64,000 nt of DNA from JAIXWP01 sp046309775 (lineage in GTDB: Bacteria; Bacteroidota; Bacteroidia; Flavobacteriales_D; Sanyastnellaceae). The stretch lies in assembly GCA_046309775.1 (NCBI GenBank), contig JBKCOM010000040.1, forward strand, positions 15,562 through 79,561, in the 5' to 3' direction. How positions within the stretch are numbered: the stretch's first letter is position 1; each line of letters opens with the position of its first letter. A program made the position numbers and the translations under genes. The notes below the pieces were generated by a model. The model was not told the origin of the DNA and did no database searches. It worked only from the letters and a program-made list of their open reading frames with translations. Below, in pieces: positions 36,098 through 46,148 of the stretch.

Positions 36098-38392
36098 TTA
36101 GAGCTTCGTTATTTTCACAGGAACGAATTTGCTCATCGGTGTATTGCTCTTCAAGGCCACAGAACTAAGTGGCACGAGGCAATTGGTTTCGGGGAAATAA
36201 GTTGCTACACATCCTTCGGGAATATCAAATGGGATCACATGAAAGTGAAGCGCTTCGCGCGTTGTGCCATCAATATCCGAAATCAAATTGACGAGTTCTT
36301 TATCTCTAAAATTCATTTTCGCAATATCCTTTCTATTCATCAGTACTACTCTACGTTCATTTTTAATTCCACGGTAGCGATCATCCAAACCATAAATGGT
36401 GGTGTTATATTGATCATGGCTGCGAATGGTCATCATGATAAAATATCCGTTTGGAACATCGAGCGGTCGAACGGCATTCACTGTGAAATGGGCTTTACCA
36501 GATGCAGTTGTGAATTGTTGTTTACGCGGCCCATTGGGTAAATAAAAACCATCTGGCTTTCGAATTTGCTCATTAAAACGAGAGAATCCGGGAATAGTAG
36601 CTTCGATTTCATTGCGAATTAAATCGTAGTTATTTTTCCAATCCAACCAAGGCAGGTCATATTTTTTACCAAAAAGCCTATTCGCTAGTTCACAAACGAT
36701 GGCTGGCTCAGACTTCAAGTGATGTGAAGCTGGCTCTAAATTTCCTTGAGAGGAATGTACGATACCCATCGAATTTTCAACAGTCACAAATTGAGGAATT
36801 CCTTGTTGTAAGTCTTTTTCTGTTCTTCCCAAACACGGCAAAATCAAAGCGTGCTGCCCTGTAACTAGGTGCGCTCTATTGAGTTTTGTTGAAACTTGCA
36901 CTGTTAGTTTACATTTTTGCATGGCTTTGCCTGTTCTCAAACTATCAGGTGTGGCGCTTATGAAATTACCCCCCATGGCAAAAAACACTTTCACGTCTCC
37001 TCTATCCATTGCCTCTATTGCTTCCACTACATCGTATCCATGTTCATACGGGATGTCTTGACTGTAATTCTTTCGCAATGCATCGATAAATGCTGGTTTA
37101 GGCTTTTCATAAATACCCATAGTTCGATCGCCTTGAACGTTGCTATGCCCGCGCACCGGGCAAAGTCCAGCTCCTTTGATACCAACTGCGCCTCGAAGTA
37201 AATGAAGATTTACAATTTCTTGAATGGTGTCTACTGCATATTTATGTTGCGTAATACCCATAGCCCAGCAAGAAATAATTTTCTTATTAGCACTCAGCAC
37301 CTCAGCCACTGTGCGCATTTGCTCTATGCTTATTCCGCTTAGTCTAGAGGCTTGATCGAGATCAAATGACTCGAACTGTTGCATCATTGATTCAACGCCG
37401 AGTGTATTTTTTTCAATAAAATCCTTATCTATAACTACCCCGGGGTGTCGCTTTTCTTCTTGAACAACTAGATAAATTATAGCTTTCAACAAAGCTAGGT
37501 CGCCTCCAATTTTTACTTGTAAAAAGTAGTCTGCAATTTTTGTCCCGCCTTTGAGAATATCTATCGGACTTTGAGGGTCAACAAATCTGGTTGTGCCAGT
37601 CTCTGGAAGTGGATTGATATGGATTACCTTACCACCATTCGCTTTGCATTTTTGAAGTGCGCTCAACATTCGCGGATGGTTGGTGCCTGGATTTTGACCG
37701 ATAACTAGAACGACTTCAGCCTCGTAAATATCTTCCAATGTTACAGTTCCTTTTCCAATTCCAATGGTCTCTGAAAGCCCTACACCGCTGCTTTCGTGGC
37801 ACATGTTAGAACAATCGGGTAAATTGTTGGTGCCATAAAGGCGCACGAATAACTGGTAAAGGAAAGCGGCCTCATTACTTGTTCTTCCGCTGGTATAAAA
37901 AACTGCTTCTTTTGGTTTACACGCTTTTAGTTCGTTTGCAATGATATCATAAGCTCGCTCCCATGAAATAGGCTCATAATAGGACCTTCCTTCTGGCAAG
38001 TACATAGGGTGGGAAACGCGACCGCTCTTTCCTATTTTGTAGTCGCTCCAAAGTGACATCTCCTCCACAGAGTGTTCTGCAAAGAACCCAATGTCACAAC
38101 GTTTTTCAGTAGCCTCTTCTGCAATTGCTTTTGCGCCATTTTCACAATATTCAGCAATTTTGGATCGGTGCTTCGGATCAGGCCAAGCACAGCCCGGACA
38201 ATCGATTCCGTCTTTCTGGTTGAGTTTACTGAGCGCTTTCAATCCTTTCCAAAGTCCAGTTTCCTTAGCAATGTGCTGCATTGCGACGGTCACTCCGGTA
38301 ACACCTGCCGCAGCATTAGAAACAGAAGTTACCTCCAAGCCAGTGAGCTCGTCAGGAGGAATAATAGCCACGCGGCGAACAGTATTTTCCAT
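36098..38392 (-). CDS. FdhF/YdeP-type molybdopterin oxidoreductase
   Basis: This 764-residue bis-MGD molybdoenzyme of the YdeP group (formate dehydrogenase alpha-like) has GIDCPGCAWPDP near the N-terminus, the molybdopterin-binding motifs YTSGRTSNEAAFLYQLF, DCSNMCHESSG and GQNPGTNHPRM, and a C-terminal molydopterin-dinucleotide domain (MMTIRSHDQYNTTIYG). The true substrate of this group is poorly known; E. coli YdeP is linked to acid resistance. The shorter ATG start is preferred, because the longer one overlaps the divergent IMPase gene. It depends on the moaA/moeA products encoded 20 kb away. Confidence 0.88.
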   Translation of the reverse strand: MENTVRRVAIIPPDELTGLEVTSVSNAAAGVTGVTVAMQHIAKETGLWKGLKALSKLNQKDGIDCPGCAWPDPKHRSKIAEYCENGAKAIAEEATEKRCDIGFFAEHSVEEMSLWSDYKIGKSGRVSHPMYLPEGRSYYEPISWERAYDIIANELKACKPKEAVFYTSGRTSNEAAFLYQLFVRLYGTNNLPDCSNMCHESSGVGLSETIGIGKGTVTLEDIYEAEVVLVIGQNPGTNHPRMLSALQKCKANGGKVIHINPLPETGTTRFVDPQSPIDILKGGTKIADYFLQVKIGGDLALLKAIIYLVVQEEKRHPGVVIDKDFIEKNTLGVESMMQQFESFDLDQASRLSGISIEQMRTVAEVLSANKKIISCWAMGITQHKYAVDTIQEIVNLHLLRGAVGIKGAGLCPVRGHSNVQGDRTMGIYEKPKPAFIDALRKNYSQDIPYEHGYDVVEAIEAMDRGDVKVFFAMGGNFISATPDSLRTGKAMQKCKLTVQVSTKLNRAHLVTGQHALILPCLGRTEKDLQQGIPQFVTVENSMGIVHSSQGNLEPASHHLKSEPAIVCELANRLFGKKYDLPWLDWKNNYDLIRNEIEATIPGFSRFNEQIRKPDGFYLPNGPRKQQFTTASGKAHFTVNAVRPLDVPNGYFIMMTIRSHDQYNTTIYGLDDRYRGIKNERRVVLMNRKDIAKMNFRDKELVNLISDIDGTTREALHFHVIPFDIPEGCVATYFPETNCLVPLSSVALKSNTPMSKFVPVKITKL

Positions 38393-38430
38393 GTCTTGTT
38401 GAATTAGGAGTACCAAATAAACAAAAGAAG

Positions 38431-38438
38431 TAATTTCG
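38431..38438 (+). promoter_or_regulatory. -7-like box (TAATTTCG) 4 bp before the IMPase ATG
   Basis: It has one mismatch to TAnnTTTG, at the same 4-bp distance from the ATG as in pyrD and the DUF58 gene. Confidence 0.35.
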
Positions 38439-38442
38439 TCGC

Positions 38443-39237
38443 ATGACAAAACAAGAATTAATAGAATTAACCAACGCAGTAATTGACCTTAGCAGGTCGA
38501 TTGGTGACTGGATGAAAGATCAAACTGTTTCAGAATCAACCGCTGAAATTAAGACTGAAAATAATTTAGTCACTTTTGTTGACAAGGAGAGCGAGCGCCG
38601 ATTCGTGGAAGGACTTAAGAAAATAGTCCCCCAAGCTGGATTCGTTGCAGAAGAGGGCACTGGCGAACGTAACGTTGACGGGCTGAATTGGGTTATTGAT
38701 CCATTGGATGGCACCACTAATTTTGTGCATGGAGTTCCAGTGTGGTGCACGAGCATTGCGCTCGCCGATAAAAATAAGGCCATAGTCGGGGTCATCTATG
38801 ATCCTCACCGCAACGAAATGTTTTCTGCATCAATTGGCAGCGGAGCTTTTTTGAACGGAAGTCCCATTCGAGTTTCCAACATAGATAGCATCAATGCTAG
38901 TCTGTTGGCTACAGGCTTTCCTTATGATGACTTCGGCCGCGAAGAACAATACCTTCGTCTTTTTCAAGAGCTAATGCACAACACCCGTGGCATGCGCAGG
39001 TTGGGAAGTGCAGCATTGGATATGGCTTGGACCGCGTGTGGTCGCTTTGAGGGTTTTTATGAATATGGATTGAACCCTTGGGATGTAGCCGCAGGCGCTA
39101 TTATCGTTGAAGAAGCCGGAGGACTAGTGACCGAATTTAATGATGGGAACAATCCTATTTTTGGAGAGGACGTGAATTGCACCAACGGGCATATTCACCA
39201 GCAACTAAAGCAGATCATTTCAAAATATTTTAAATAA
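38443..39237 (+). CDS. Inositol monophosphatase family protein
   Basis: This 264-residue Mg2+-dependent phosphatase has metal ligands E70/E71 (FVAEEGTGE) and the DPLDGTTNF motif (86-94), with the C-terminal NPWDVAAGAIIVEEAGG. It could act on inositol-1-phosphate or on a related sugar phosphate or PAP. It is monocistronic between a divergent molybdoenzyme gene and a convergent TonB receptor. Confidence 0.9.
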   Translation: MTKQELIELTNAVIDLSRSIGDWMKDQTVSESTAEIKTENNLVTFVDKESERRFVEGLKKIVPQAGFVAEEGTGERNVDGLNWVIDPLDGTTNFVHGVPVWCTSIALADKNKAIVGVIYDPHRNEMFSASIGSGAFLNGSPIRVSNIDSINASLLATGFPYDDFGREEQYLRLFQELMHNTRGMRRLGSAALDMAWTACGRFEGFYEYGLNPWDVAAGAIIVEEAGGLVTEFNDGNNPIFGEDVNCTNGHIHQQLKQIISKYFK

Positions 39238-39279
39238 AAAAAAGCCCCTTCGCTTTTCAGCTTAGGGGCCTTTCTTTTT
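39236..39279. terminator. Bidirectional terminator between IMPase and TonB receptor genes
   Basis: The hairpin is built on GCCCCT/AGGGGC with one bulged base, extended by A/T pairs. An A-run lies on the left and a T-run on the right, so it serves both convergent genes. Confidence 0.75.
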
Positions 39280-39294
39280 TCAAAAGTGTCAAGT

Positions 39295-42200
39295 TTATAT
39301 CCTATAGGTCAAATTGATATTGAATAGGCGACCTGGACGCAAAGTCTGCCAATCATATTGTTGACCTCTAAATTCGTAGTACTTTTTAATTTCCACATCC
39401 ATCAAGTTTCTTGCTTGCACCCCTACGGTGAAGTTTTTATTGATTGCATAGCTCGCAGTCAAATCGAGCAATCCCACTGGTTGGTCGTAAATGTCTGGTG
39501 TGCCACCTTTAGTTACAAGGAAGAGCTTTGGACCTTGAAGATTATAAGCAATATTAAAATTCCATCCTAAAGAATCAGAGTATGAGAAAAATACATTAGC
39601 GATATATGGCGCTTGCCCGAAAAGAGGTCTATATTCCTTGTGTGAAGGATCAGTAGCACGAATTTGCTTCAATTCATCCTCTACAATTGTTGTTCTACTA
39701 ACAATGTAGCTGAAATTGGCACCAGCAAACACTTTTCCTTCATGTCTTTTCATTTCAAAGACGGTCTTTTTCGCTTCAAACTCAACGCCGTATACAACAG
39801 ATCTTTCAACGTTTTCCCAAGTCAACTCGATGTTCGGCGCGTTTGGATTAGTCACCAACTCAATTGGATTTGTAAAATCCTTATAGAATACTCCCACAGA
39901 ATAAATTTCACCTGGTGATGGGAAATGTTCGAATCGTAAGTCATAGTTGTCAATCTCAACAATCGTCAATTCTGGGTTACCCGTTAACTGTGTTTGTGTT
40001 TCAAAATCAAACGTTGAAAATGGAGCCTTCTCAAGGAAGCTTGGTCGAGCAATGGTGCGATTGAAACCTGCGCGAATATTTGATATTCTGCCTTCGTTGT
40101 TTGAAACCTGCCAATTGAAGTTTGCGGAAGGAAGAATGTTTAATTTATTTAGTTCACCAATAAATTCTTTTCTCAACTGTTCATTCAACGTTGGGTCTTC
40201 GAGTTTTCTACTTTCCAACAACATATTGGTTTGTTCAGCGCGAAAACCAGCAACAAGGCGCATTCTGCGATTAAAATTATAATCGCCCATTAGATATCCA
40301 GCCACTATTTGCTGTGAAGCAGAATAGCTGTTTTGCAGTTCTGTATCCTCTCTTAAATACAAATAACCTGTGTTTCCGCCTGGAGCAACTGTGAAGTTGA
40401 CATCCGAAAAGTAGTTGTCTGGATTTCCATCGTATGGAAGTCCATCAGCAATAAAGCTATAACGCTGTTCAGCCAAATCACGTGTGGCAGCGCTGCGTGC
40501 CACTCCGAACATCACTTTATTTTCCAGTTCGCTACCTGTAGCAATTGGAAGTTCGAAGTCGACACGAGTATCGAGAAGATCTTCATCCATCTGACGATAG
40601 TAGCGAGTTGGAGCTGGATACAAGTTCGTGGCCACTGTGTATTGTGTGCGGGGTGGTGTTTGCTGTTGTGAAAAACCAGGATAGTACTCCTCTATGTTTT
40701 CACCATCCGCAATTAGTGCGAGCACATTATTCGTGATATTATTTCCATTCGCATCGATATAAATTGTCTGTGGACCTACCTCTTCGAATGAATTGAAGAA
40801 TACGCGTAAGTCAGGAGTATCTTGCTTTCCGAACGTATAGGAGCCAATCCAAGACATGCGTAGCTTTTTCAAATCCATAAAGATGTGTTCACCTTTTAAT
40901 TGAGCGATATTGATTGCGCGTTCGTTGTAGTTGACAGTGCGCTGTTCCTGACCAAGACCTACTTGGTCGCTTGGATTAATACCAATTTGATAGCGTGCAG
41001 AGTTTTGACCGATCTGCGTACGCATCAATACCAAACCAATTTTATTGCTATCATTGAGCTTGAGCGAAGTATTTCCCAAGAAGCTCAAGAGGTTTGTTTC
41101 GTCACCACGAGTATCCGTAAACAATTGGTCTGTATTAAGGCTTGTCACATCATTTGCATTACCGGTAAGTTTGTAACGTCCAGTAACCCCTTGCTCGTAG
41201 TATTCAAATCTTCTCGAATAAGTAACACCTAAGTTATAACCGAAAACTTTGCTACCAATTTTTCCTTGATTACCAAAGCTAAGGTTGTGGCTCATATTGA
41301 GCGGTGAACGCTCACGAATGGGGTTCCATGTATTTCTAAATGATTTGCCCATGTTGCTCAAGCCTTCATTTTTAATCACTCGGTCTTGAGCAAGCAGAGT
41401 ATTTACTTGAGACAAGCTCGTAATTCCATCATTTGGATTATTATTGATGATTTGGTTGATGGACATTTGACCTGGCTGCGTTCCAATTTGATTAGCTGAT
41501 GTAATCCCCATAGCTGCCAAATCTTCTGCATATCCGCCGGTTACGAGAGCATCATAGAAGTTTGAGAAGTTAATCTGCGGAACTTTTTCAACGTCCGTTA
41601 CGAGACTAGAAACCTCTCTATATCCGTTGTCAAAACCAGCCCAATCTGAGGATCCGCGACCGCTGGTCATGAATTGATCATTCAAATTCACATTTGGGTT
41701 GTAGCCAACGCTAACAGAATATTGTAAATTGAATTTTTCAGGAAAATCCTTTGTGCGAACATCGATAAGACCACCAGTAAAAGATCCAGGAAGATTAGGC
41801 GCAAACGTTTTGCTGATCATAAGATTATCGAGAGCATTCGAGGGAAAAACGTCCATTTGAATGGAATTTTTCCTTGCATCCAAACTCGGGATCACTGCAC
41901 CATTGAGGAGTATTTGACTGTAACGGTCTGAAAGCCCTCTTACAAAAACGTAATTTCCAACCAAAGAAACCCCCACTACTCTCTTCACTGCTGAGGAAGC
42001 ATCGCTATCTCCTAATTTTCTCATTTGATCACTGGTTGTTCCGTCCAAAACCGTGGCAGACTTTGCCTGCATTGCTGTGAGGTAGGTATTGGCGGCTGTA
42101 TTTGCCTTAGCTACAATTTCAATTGTTTTCAACCCAAATCCTACGGGAGATAAAATATGATTGTACACCGTTACTTGATTTGGCTTGATATCAACTTCAA

Positions 42201-42447
42201 TAGTATCTGTTTGATAGGAGGTCATTCTAAAAACAAATTTCTGCTTGCCCGCCTCTAGCTTTTCGATTGAATAGTTTCCATCTAGGTCTGAAGTAGCTCC
42301 TTTGAGCGGATTTGACTCTAAAGTCACGATTACTCCATACATCAACTCTCCTGTTTCAACATCTGAAATCTGACCTCTCAATGCACTTTGGGAGTATGCA
42401 TAAGTACATGACAATAATAGAATCAAACAGGTAAAATAGTGGCGCAT
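39295..42447 (-). CDS. TonB-dependent outer-membrane receptor
   Basis: This 1050-residue protein has a signal peptide (CLILLLSCTYAYSQ), an N-terminal carboxypeptidase-regulatory-like domain (about 21-105: LRGQISDVETGELMYGV..LE), a plug domain (about 125-235: VVGVSLVGNYVFVRGLSDRY) and a barrel of about 800 residues ending LFNINLTYRI. No SusD-like lipoprotein gene accompanies it; instead the preceding gene encodes a large secreted duplicated protein, which may be its extracellular binding partner. The ligand is not evident. Transcription from the upstream gene would have to pass a strong terminator. Confidence 0.92.
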   Translation of the reverse strand: MRHYFTCLILLLSCTYAYSQSALRGQISDVETGELMYGVIVTLESNPLKGATSDLDGNYSIEKLEAGKQKFVFRMTSYQTDTIEVDIKPNQVTVYNHILSPVGFGLKTIEIVAKANTAANTYLTAMQAKSATVLDGTTSDQMRKLGDSDASSAVKRVVGVSLVGNYVFVRGLSDRYSQILLNGAVIPSLDARKNSIQMDVFPSNALDNLMISKTFAPNLPGSFTGGLIDVRTKDFPEKFNLQYSVSVGYNPNVNLNDQFMTSGRGSSDWAGFDNGYREVSSLVTDVEKVPQINFSNFYDALVTGGYAEDLAAMGITSANQIGTQPGQMSINQIINNNPNDGITSLSQVNTLLAQDRVIKNEGLSNMGKSFRNTWNPIRERSPLNMSHNLSFGNQGKIGSKVFGYNLGVTYSRRFEYYEQGVTGRYKLTGNANDVTSLNTDQLFTDTRGDETNLLSFLGNTSLKLNDSNKIGLVLMRTQIGQNSARYQIGINPSDQVGLGQEQRTVNYNERAINIAQLKGEHIFMDLKKLRMSWIGSYTFGKQDTPDLRVFFNSFEEVGPQTIYIDANGNNITNNVLALIADGENIEEYYPGFSQQQTPPRTQYTVATNLYPAPTRYYRQMDEDLLDTRVDFELPIATGSELENKVMFGVARSAATRDLAEQRYSFIADGLPYDGNPDNYFSDVNFTVAPGGNTGYLYLREDTELQNSYSASQQIVAGYLMGDYNFNRRMRLVAGFRAEQTNMLLESRKLEDPTLNEQLRKEFIGELNKLNILPSANFNWQVSNNEGRISNIRAGFNRTIARPSFLEKAPFSTFDFETQTQLTGNPELTIVEIDNYDLRFEHFPSPGEIYSVGVFYKDFTNPIELVTNPNAPNIELTWENVERSVVYGVEFEAKKTVFEMKRHEGKVFAGANFSYIVSRTTIVEDELKQIRATDPSHKEYRPLFGQAPYIANVFFSYSDSLGWNFNIAYNLQGPKLFLVTKGGTPDIYDQPVGLLDLTASYAINKNFTVGVQARNLMDVEIKKYYEFRGQQYDWQTLRPGRLFNINLTYRI

Positions 42448-42517
42448 TTTATTTGCTTTAAATTGAGTGCAAAACTCGAAGCCTAATGTTAGGTTAGCGT
42501 TAATTCAGTTTTATGAT

Positions 42518-42552
42518 AAAAAAAAGAATAGGCACCCTATGGGTGCCTATTC
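42518..42552 (-). terminator. Intrinsic terminator between the duplicated secreted protein and the TonB receptor
   Basis: It has a perfect 12-bp stem (GAATAGGCACCC/GGGTGCCTATTC) with a 3-base loop, followed on the minus strand by eight T. It should strongly reduce read-through into the receptor gene. Confidence 0.9.
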
Positions 42553-42573
42553 ATGATTTTTAAACCTAATATT

Positions 42574-45500
42574 TTAGTGTTTTACCACAACTTTTCCAGT
42601 TGTGATTGCGCTTCCATTTACAACACGAACAGTGTAAAATCCGTCTGCAAGTTCAGACAAATTCAACTCGATTCTGCTGCTAGCCGCTTGGCTTACAGAA
42701 GTTTGGTCGTACACCAACATTCCAGTAATCGAATAAATTTCAATACGCGCGTTATTCAATGTTTCTATAGTGTTAAATGCTACCATGCCATTTGTTGGGT
42801 TAGGCATGAAGCGAATCGCCTCTTTGGCAACCACCTCAAGTTCTTCAACGCTAATCTCAACACAGGCAATATGTCCATTTGTTGCAAGGTAAGACCAGTT
42901 GTCTAACCAAGTATTTCCTGTACAAGCAGCATCATTTGCAAATGCACCTTTGTAAGTAGTTGGGATAAACCAGCTGTCTTCCAAATTTGAAGAAGCTACT
43001 GTATTGTTCAAAGGAGCTGGAGAAATTTGAGGAACATCACCAGAGAAATCGTAGGCAACACCTGGATTTCCTGTTTCATTTCCATTTGCCGCAAAAGAAT
43101 CTGCGAAAGCAGCAGCGGTAGCTGTCAAAGCAGCTGTAGAGTCAGCAGCCGACGCCCATCCTGTTCCCATTGTGATCGTAAACAATTGGCTTGCTGTAGC
43201 AGCGCTACCTTCAACACGTACGTTGTAGAAACAGTTGCCAGCCAAAGCCAATTCACCGGATTCAAAACGTGCATAGCTATCTTCTCCTGATGCGAGATTT
43301 TCGATATCCACACCACGGCCCCAATTGTAGAAAATTGAGTTGTGGTATTGTCCACCTGCATTATCACGGAAAGTTAGAGCTCTGTTGTTTGCTGCAATTC
43401 CTTGCCCCATGTAGGTTGCGTTAGCAATCACTGGTGTAGCGTATGGTGTTCCGTCTTCTGGTTCAGTTCCACCATCGTGTTCACCACCACGGTCACCTGT
43501 TTCTGCAGCAGTATTTACATCTTGAATAGTAAACCAGAATTGGCCCTTACCTCTCCATCCTTCGTCGTAGTCGAATGAATCGTCTCCACAATATGCAGTC
43601 ACGCAGTGACGAGCATTTACAGTACCACCAAAGAATTCAATTCCATCATCTGCGTTAGATACAACTTCAACGAAATCCACAATGGTACCGCTTCCTACTC
43701 CACCAAGAGTAAGACCGTTGATTTCATTTCCCGCACCAATATCAGTTCCACCGTGACGGATAGAAATATATTTCAAAATACCTGAATTATCTTCATCATT
43801 ATCACCACCGTAGATACCTCTTGGCTCTGTTTCGGGAATACCTTCAATTTGTGTTTCGCCGGGTGTTGAGTTGAGGCCAGCGTTACCCAAAATCAATACA
43901 CCACCCCACTGTCCAGCAGTAGTGTAAGGCACAGAACCATCCAATGGGTCACCTTCAAAAGTGAAGATGATAGGACGGTTAGCGTTACCCTCAGCATAGA
44001 TTTTACCGCCGCGAGCTACAATAAGTGCAGATGCTTCAGCGCCAGTACCTGGCTGACCTTTAATCACAGTGCCTGGTTCGATAGTCAAACATTGGCCTTC
44101 GTTAACGAATACGAAACCGTCGAGAATGTAAGTGTTACAAGCTCTCCAAGTTGTAGTACCAACTCCACTGCCACTGTCAGAAACAATGATTGTTTGACCA
44201 CAAGCATAGGTTGGTGTCATAAATCCATAGTCGCTGATTGCAGACCAGTTGTTCAACCAGTTGTCAGCACCAGGATCAAAAGCTCCTTTGTAAGTTGCAG
44301 CTGTGAACCATGCATCATTTGAAGGTGTAGCACCACTATAATTCACGTTTGGTACAGGATTCAATCCACCTGCTTCAGTAAAGTTATATTCGATACCAGT
44401 TTCAGCCGCCATGTTTCCGTTAGCTGCAAATGAAGCAGCAAATGAAGCAGCAGATTCGTTCAAAGCAGCAGTAGAATCCGCTGGGCTAGCCCAACCAGTT
44501 CCCATTGTAATTCTGAAAATTTGAGCGCCTGTTGCTGTTTGACCAGCGCAAAGATCGCCGTCTACAACTACATCTTGGAATACGTTGCCACTCATCACGA
44601 AGTCGCCTTCTAGGAAACGGTTGTAAGAGTCTTGACCGGAAGCGAGATTTTCAACATCTACACCTCTCGCCCAATTTGCGAAAATACCGTTGTAGTATTT
44701 ACCACCAGCGTTATCACGAATAGTAAGAGCTCTGTTATTAGCAGCGATACCTTGACCTATGTATGTTGCATTGTAAATTGTTGGAATAGCATATGGAGTT
44801 CCGTCTTCTGGTTCTGTACCACCATCATGCTCACCACCACGGTCACCTGTTGCTAGATCTGATGGATCCTGAACAGTGAACCAGAATTGGCCCTTTCCTC
44901 TCCAACCTTCATCATAGTCGAAAGAATCGTCACCGCAGAAAGAAGCGCTAGCCCACTTTACATTGACAGTGCCTCCAAAGAATTCGAATCCATCATCTGC
45001 GGTAGAAAATACTTCTACGTGTTCCACGATAGTGCTGCTACCAACGCCACCGAATGTGATACCATTAATTTCGTTACCGGCACCGATATCAGTACCTCCG
45101 TGACGAACAGAAACATAACGAAGAATACCAGAATCGTCCGCGTCATTATTTCCGCCATAGATACCTCTTGGTTCTGTTTCGGGGATACCTTCGATTTGAG
45201 TTTCGCCAGGTGTTGAGTTCAAACCAGCGTTACCCAAAATGATAAGACCGCCCCACTGGCCCACGGTGTTGTAAGGTGTTGATCCATCGAGTGGGTCACC
45301 TTCAAAAGTCATGATGATTGGAGCCGAAGCAGTACCGTTTGCAACGATGCGACCACCTCTCGCTACAATTAGAGCAGAAGCTTCAGCACCTGTACCAGGC
45401 ATACCTTTGATTACAGTACCCGCTTCGATAGTGAGTGTTTGCCCTGAATTAACAAATACGAAACCATCAAGGATATAAACGTTGTCGCTTGTCCATGTGA

Positions 45501-45609
45501 TTGTTCCCGTACCTGTTCCATTGTCTGTTACCGTGATGTCAGCAGCCATTGCAGAGGTGCTGATACCTGCTAACATCAATGCGAAAATGTTACGTAGGAT
45601 TTTTTTCAT
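42574..45609 (-). CDS. Secreted T9SS protein made of two tandem ~449-residue modules
   Basis: This 1011-residue protein has a signal peptide (FALMLAGISTSAMAA). Two copies of one module follow, about 449 residues apart. Each copy contains YILDGFVFVN.GQ.LTIE, GTVIKG.PGTGAEASALIVARGG, TFEGDPLDGS.PY, TQIEGIPETEPRGIYGG, HGGTDIGAGNEING, FDYDEGWRGKGQFWFT and GDRGGEHDGGTEPEDGTPYA, a pattern like right-handed beta-helix or polymorphic-toxin-free surface proteins of this phylum. A type A sorting domain ends the protein (FMPNPTNGM, GFYTVRVVNG). It probably binds or processes a ligand for the downstream TonB receptor; this is inferred from adjacency. Confidence 0.82.
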   Translation of the reverse strand: MKKILRNIFALMLAGISTSAMAADITVTDNGTGTGTITWTSDNVYILDGFVFVNSGQTLTIEAGTVIKGMPGTGAEASALIVARGGRIVANGTASAPIIMTFEGDPLDGSTPYNTVGQWGGLIILGNAGLNSTPGETQIEGIPETEPRGIYGGNNDADDSGILRYVSVRHGGTDIGAGNEINGITFGGVGSSTIVEHVEVFSTADDGFEFFGGTVNVKWASASFCGDDSFDYDEGWRGKGQFWFTVQDPSDLATGDRGGEHDGGTEPEDGTPYAIPTIYNATYIGQGIAANNRALTIRDNAGGKYYNGIFANWARGVDVENLASGQDSYNRFLEGDFVMSGNVFQDVVVDGDLCAGQTATGAQIFRITMGTGWASPADSTAALNESAASFAASFAANGNMAAETGIEYNFTEAGGLNPVPNVNYSGATPSNDAWFTAATYKGAFDPGADNWLNNWSAISDYGFMTPTYACGQTIIVSDSGSGVGTTTWRACNTYILDGFVFVNEGQCLTIEPGTVIKGQPGTGAEASALIVARGGKIYAEGNANRPIIFTFEGDPLDGSVPYTTAGQWGGVLILGNAGLNSTPGETQIEGIPETEPRGIYGGDNDEDNSGILKYISIRHGGTDIGAGNEINGLTLGGVGSGTIVDFVEVVSNADDGIEFFGGTVNARHCVTAYCGDDSFDYDEGWRGKGQFWFTIQDVNTAAETGDRGGEHDGGTEPEDGTPYATPVIANATYMGQGIAANNRALTFRDNAGGQYHNSIFYNWGRGVDIENLASGEDSYARFESGELALAGNCFYNVRVEGSAATASQLFTITMGTGWASAADSTAALTATAAAFADSFAANGNETGNPGVAYDFSGDVPQISPAPLNNTVASSNLEDSWFIPTTYKGAFANDAACTGNTWLDNWSYLATNGHIACVEISVEELEVVAKEAIRFMPNPTNGMVAFNTIETLNNARIEIYSITGMLVYDQTSVSQAASSRIELNLSELADGFYTVRVVNGSAITTGKVVVKH
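42830..44180 (-). repeat. Module copy 2 of the duplicated secreted protein
   Basis: It aligns with the neighbouring copy at an offset of 1347 bp (449 codons) with high protein identity and scattered silent changes. It has two cysteines (ACNTYIL, EGQCLTIE) absent from copy 1. Confidence 0.8.
44181..45535 (-). repeat. Module copy 1 of the duplicated secreted protein
   Basis: It is the N-terminal copy, beginning near ITVTDNGTGTGTITW. It shares essentially the full motif series with copy 2. Confidence 0.8.
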
Positions 45610-45716
45610 GTTAAATGATTTACTGGTTAATTAATTTCGGTGCGAAGAAAAAGCCTTGTGACTAGAGAATTATTAGCAGAAGGTTATACTTACATTAGAA
45701 TGCGATTAACGCAATG

Positions 45717-46043
45717 TTAAGAGCGCAACTGTTTTTCTTGCTCGGCTTCAACGGACTCGATAAACTCCGCAAAAAGAGTTTTAAAACGTTGGAATTTCTC
45801 TTCGTCGATCCAATACTTGGATTTTGTTCCGAAAATTCGACCATTAATAAGACCCGCTCTTTTAAGTTCTCTCAGATGTTGAATAACCGTAGATTTTGAA
45901 AGCGGAGGCACGTCAATGACCTCACCTTCCACTTCCTTTTTTTGCTTAGCGATAGCAAGCAATACGGCTACTCGGGCAGGGTGCCCGATAGCTCTAGTGA
46001 AGTGAGCAAGCTCTTGCTCGAGATGTCCAAAATTTTCTGACAA
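45717..46043 (-). CDS. ArsR-type winged-helix transcriptional regulator
   Basis: This 108-residue protein has the helix-turn-helix core HFTRAIGHPARVAVLLAIAK and STVIQHLRELKRAGLINGRI, then a wing (FGTKSKYWIDEEKF). There are no metal-binding cysteines in the DNA-recognition helix, so it is not an arsenic-type sensor; the family includes many non-metal repressors. A TTG start is used, since no upstream ATG is in frame. It precedes the duplicated secreted protein on the same strand with 107 bp between, so it may regulate that gene and the receptor. Confidence 0.82.
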   Translation of the reverse strand: MSENFGHLEQELAHFTRAIGHPARVAVLLAIAKQKKEVEGEVIDVPPLSKSTVIQHLRELKRAGLINGRIFGTKSKYWIDEEKFQRFKTLFAEFIESVEAEQEKQLRS

Positions 46044-46148
46044 AATGGTTTTGGTTATTTTCGACGGCGCAAATCAACCATTGTTGTGTTCAGTTAATAT
46101 GAACCATTTGTTAAGATTGCATGATAATTTTAAATTTAATTTTAGGCT

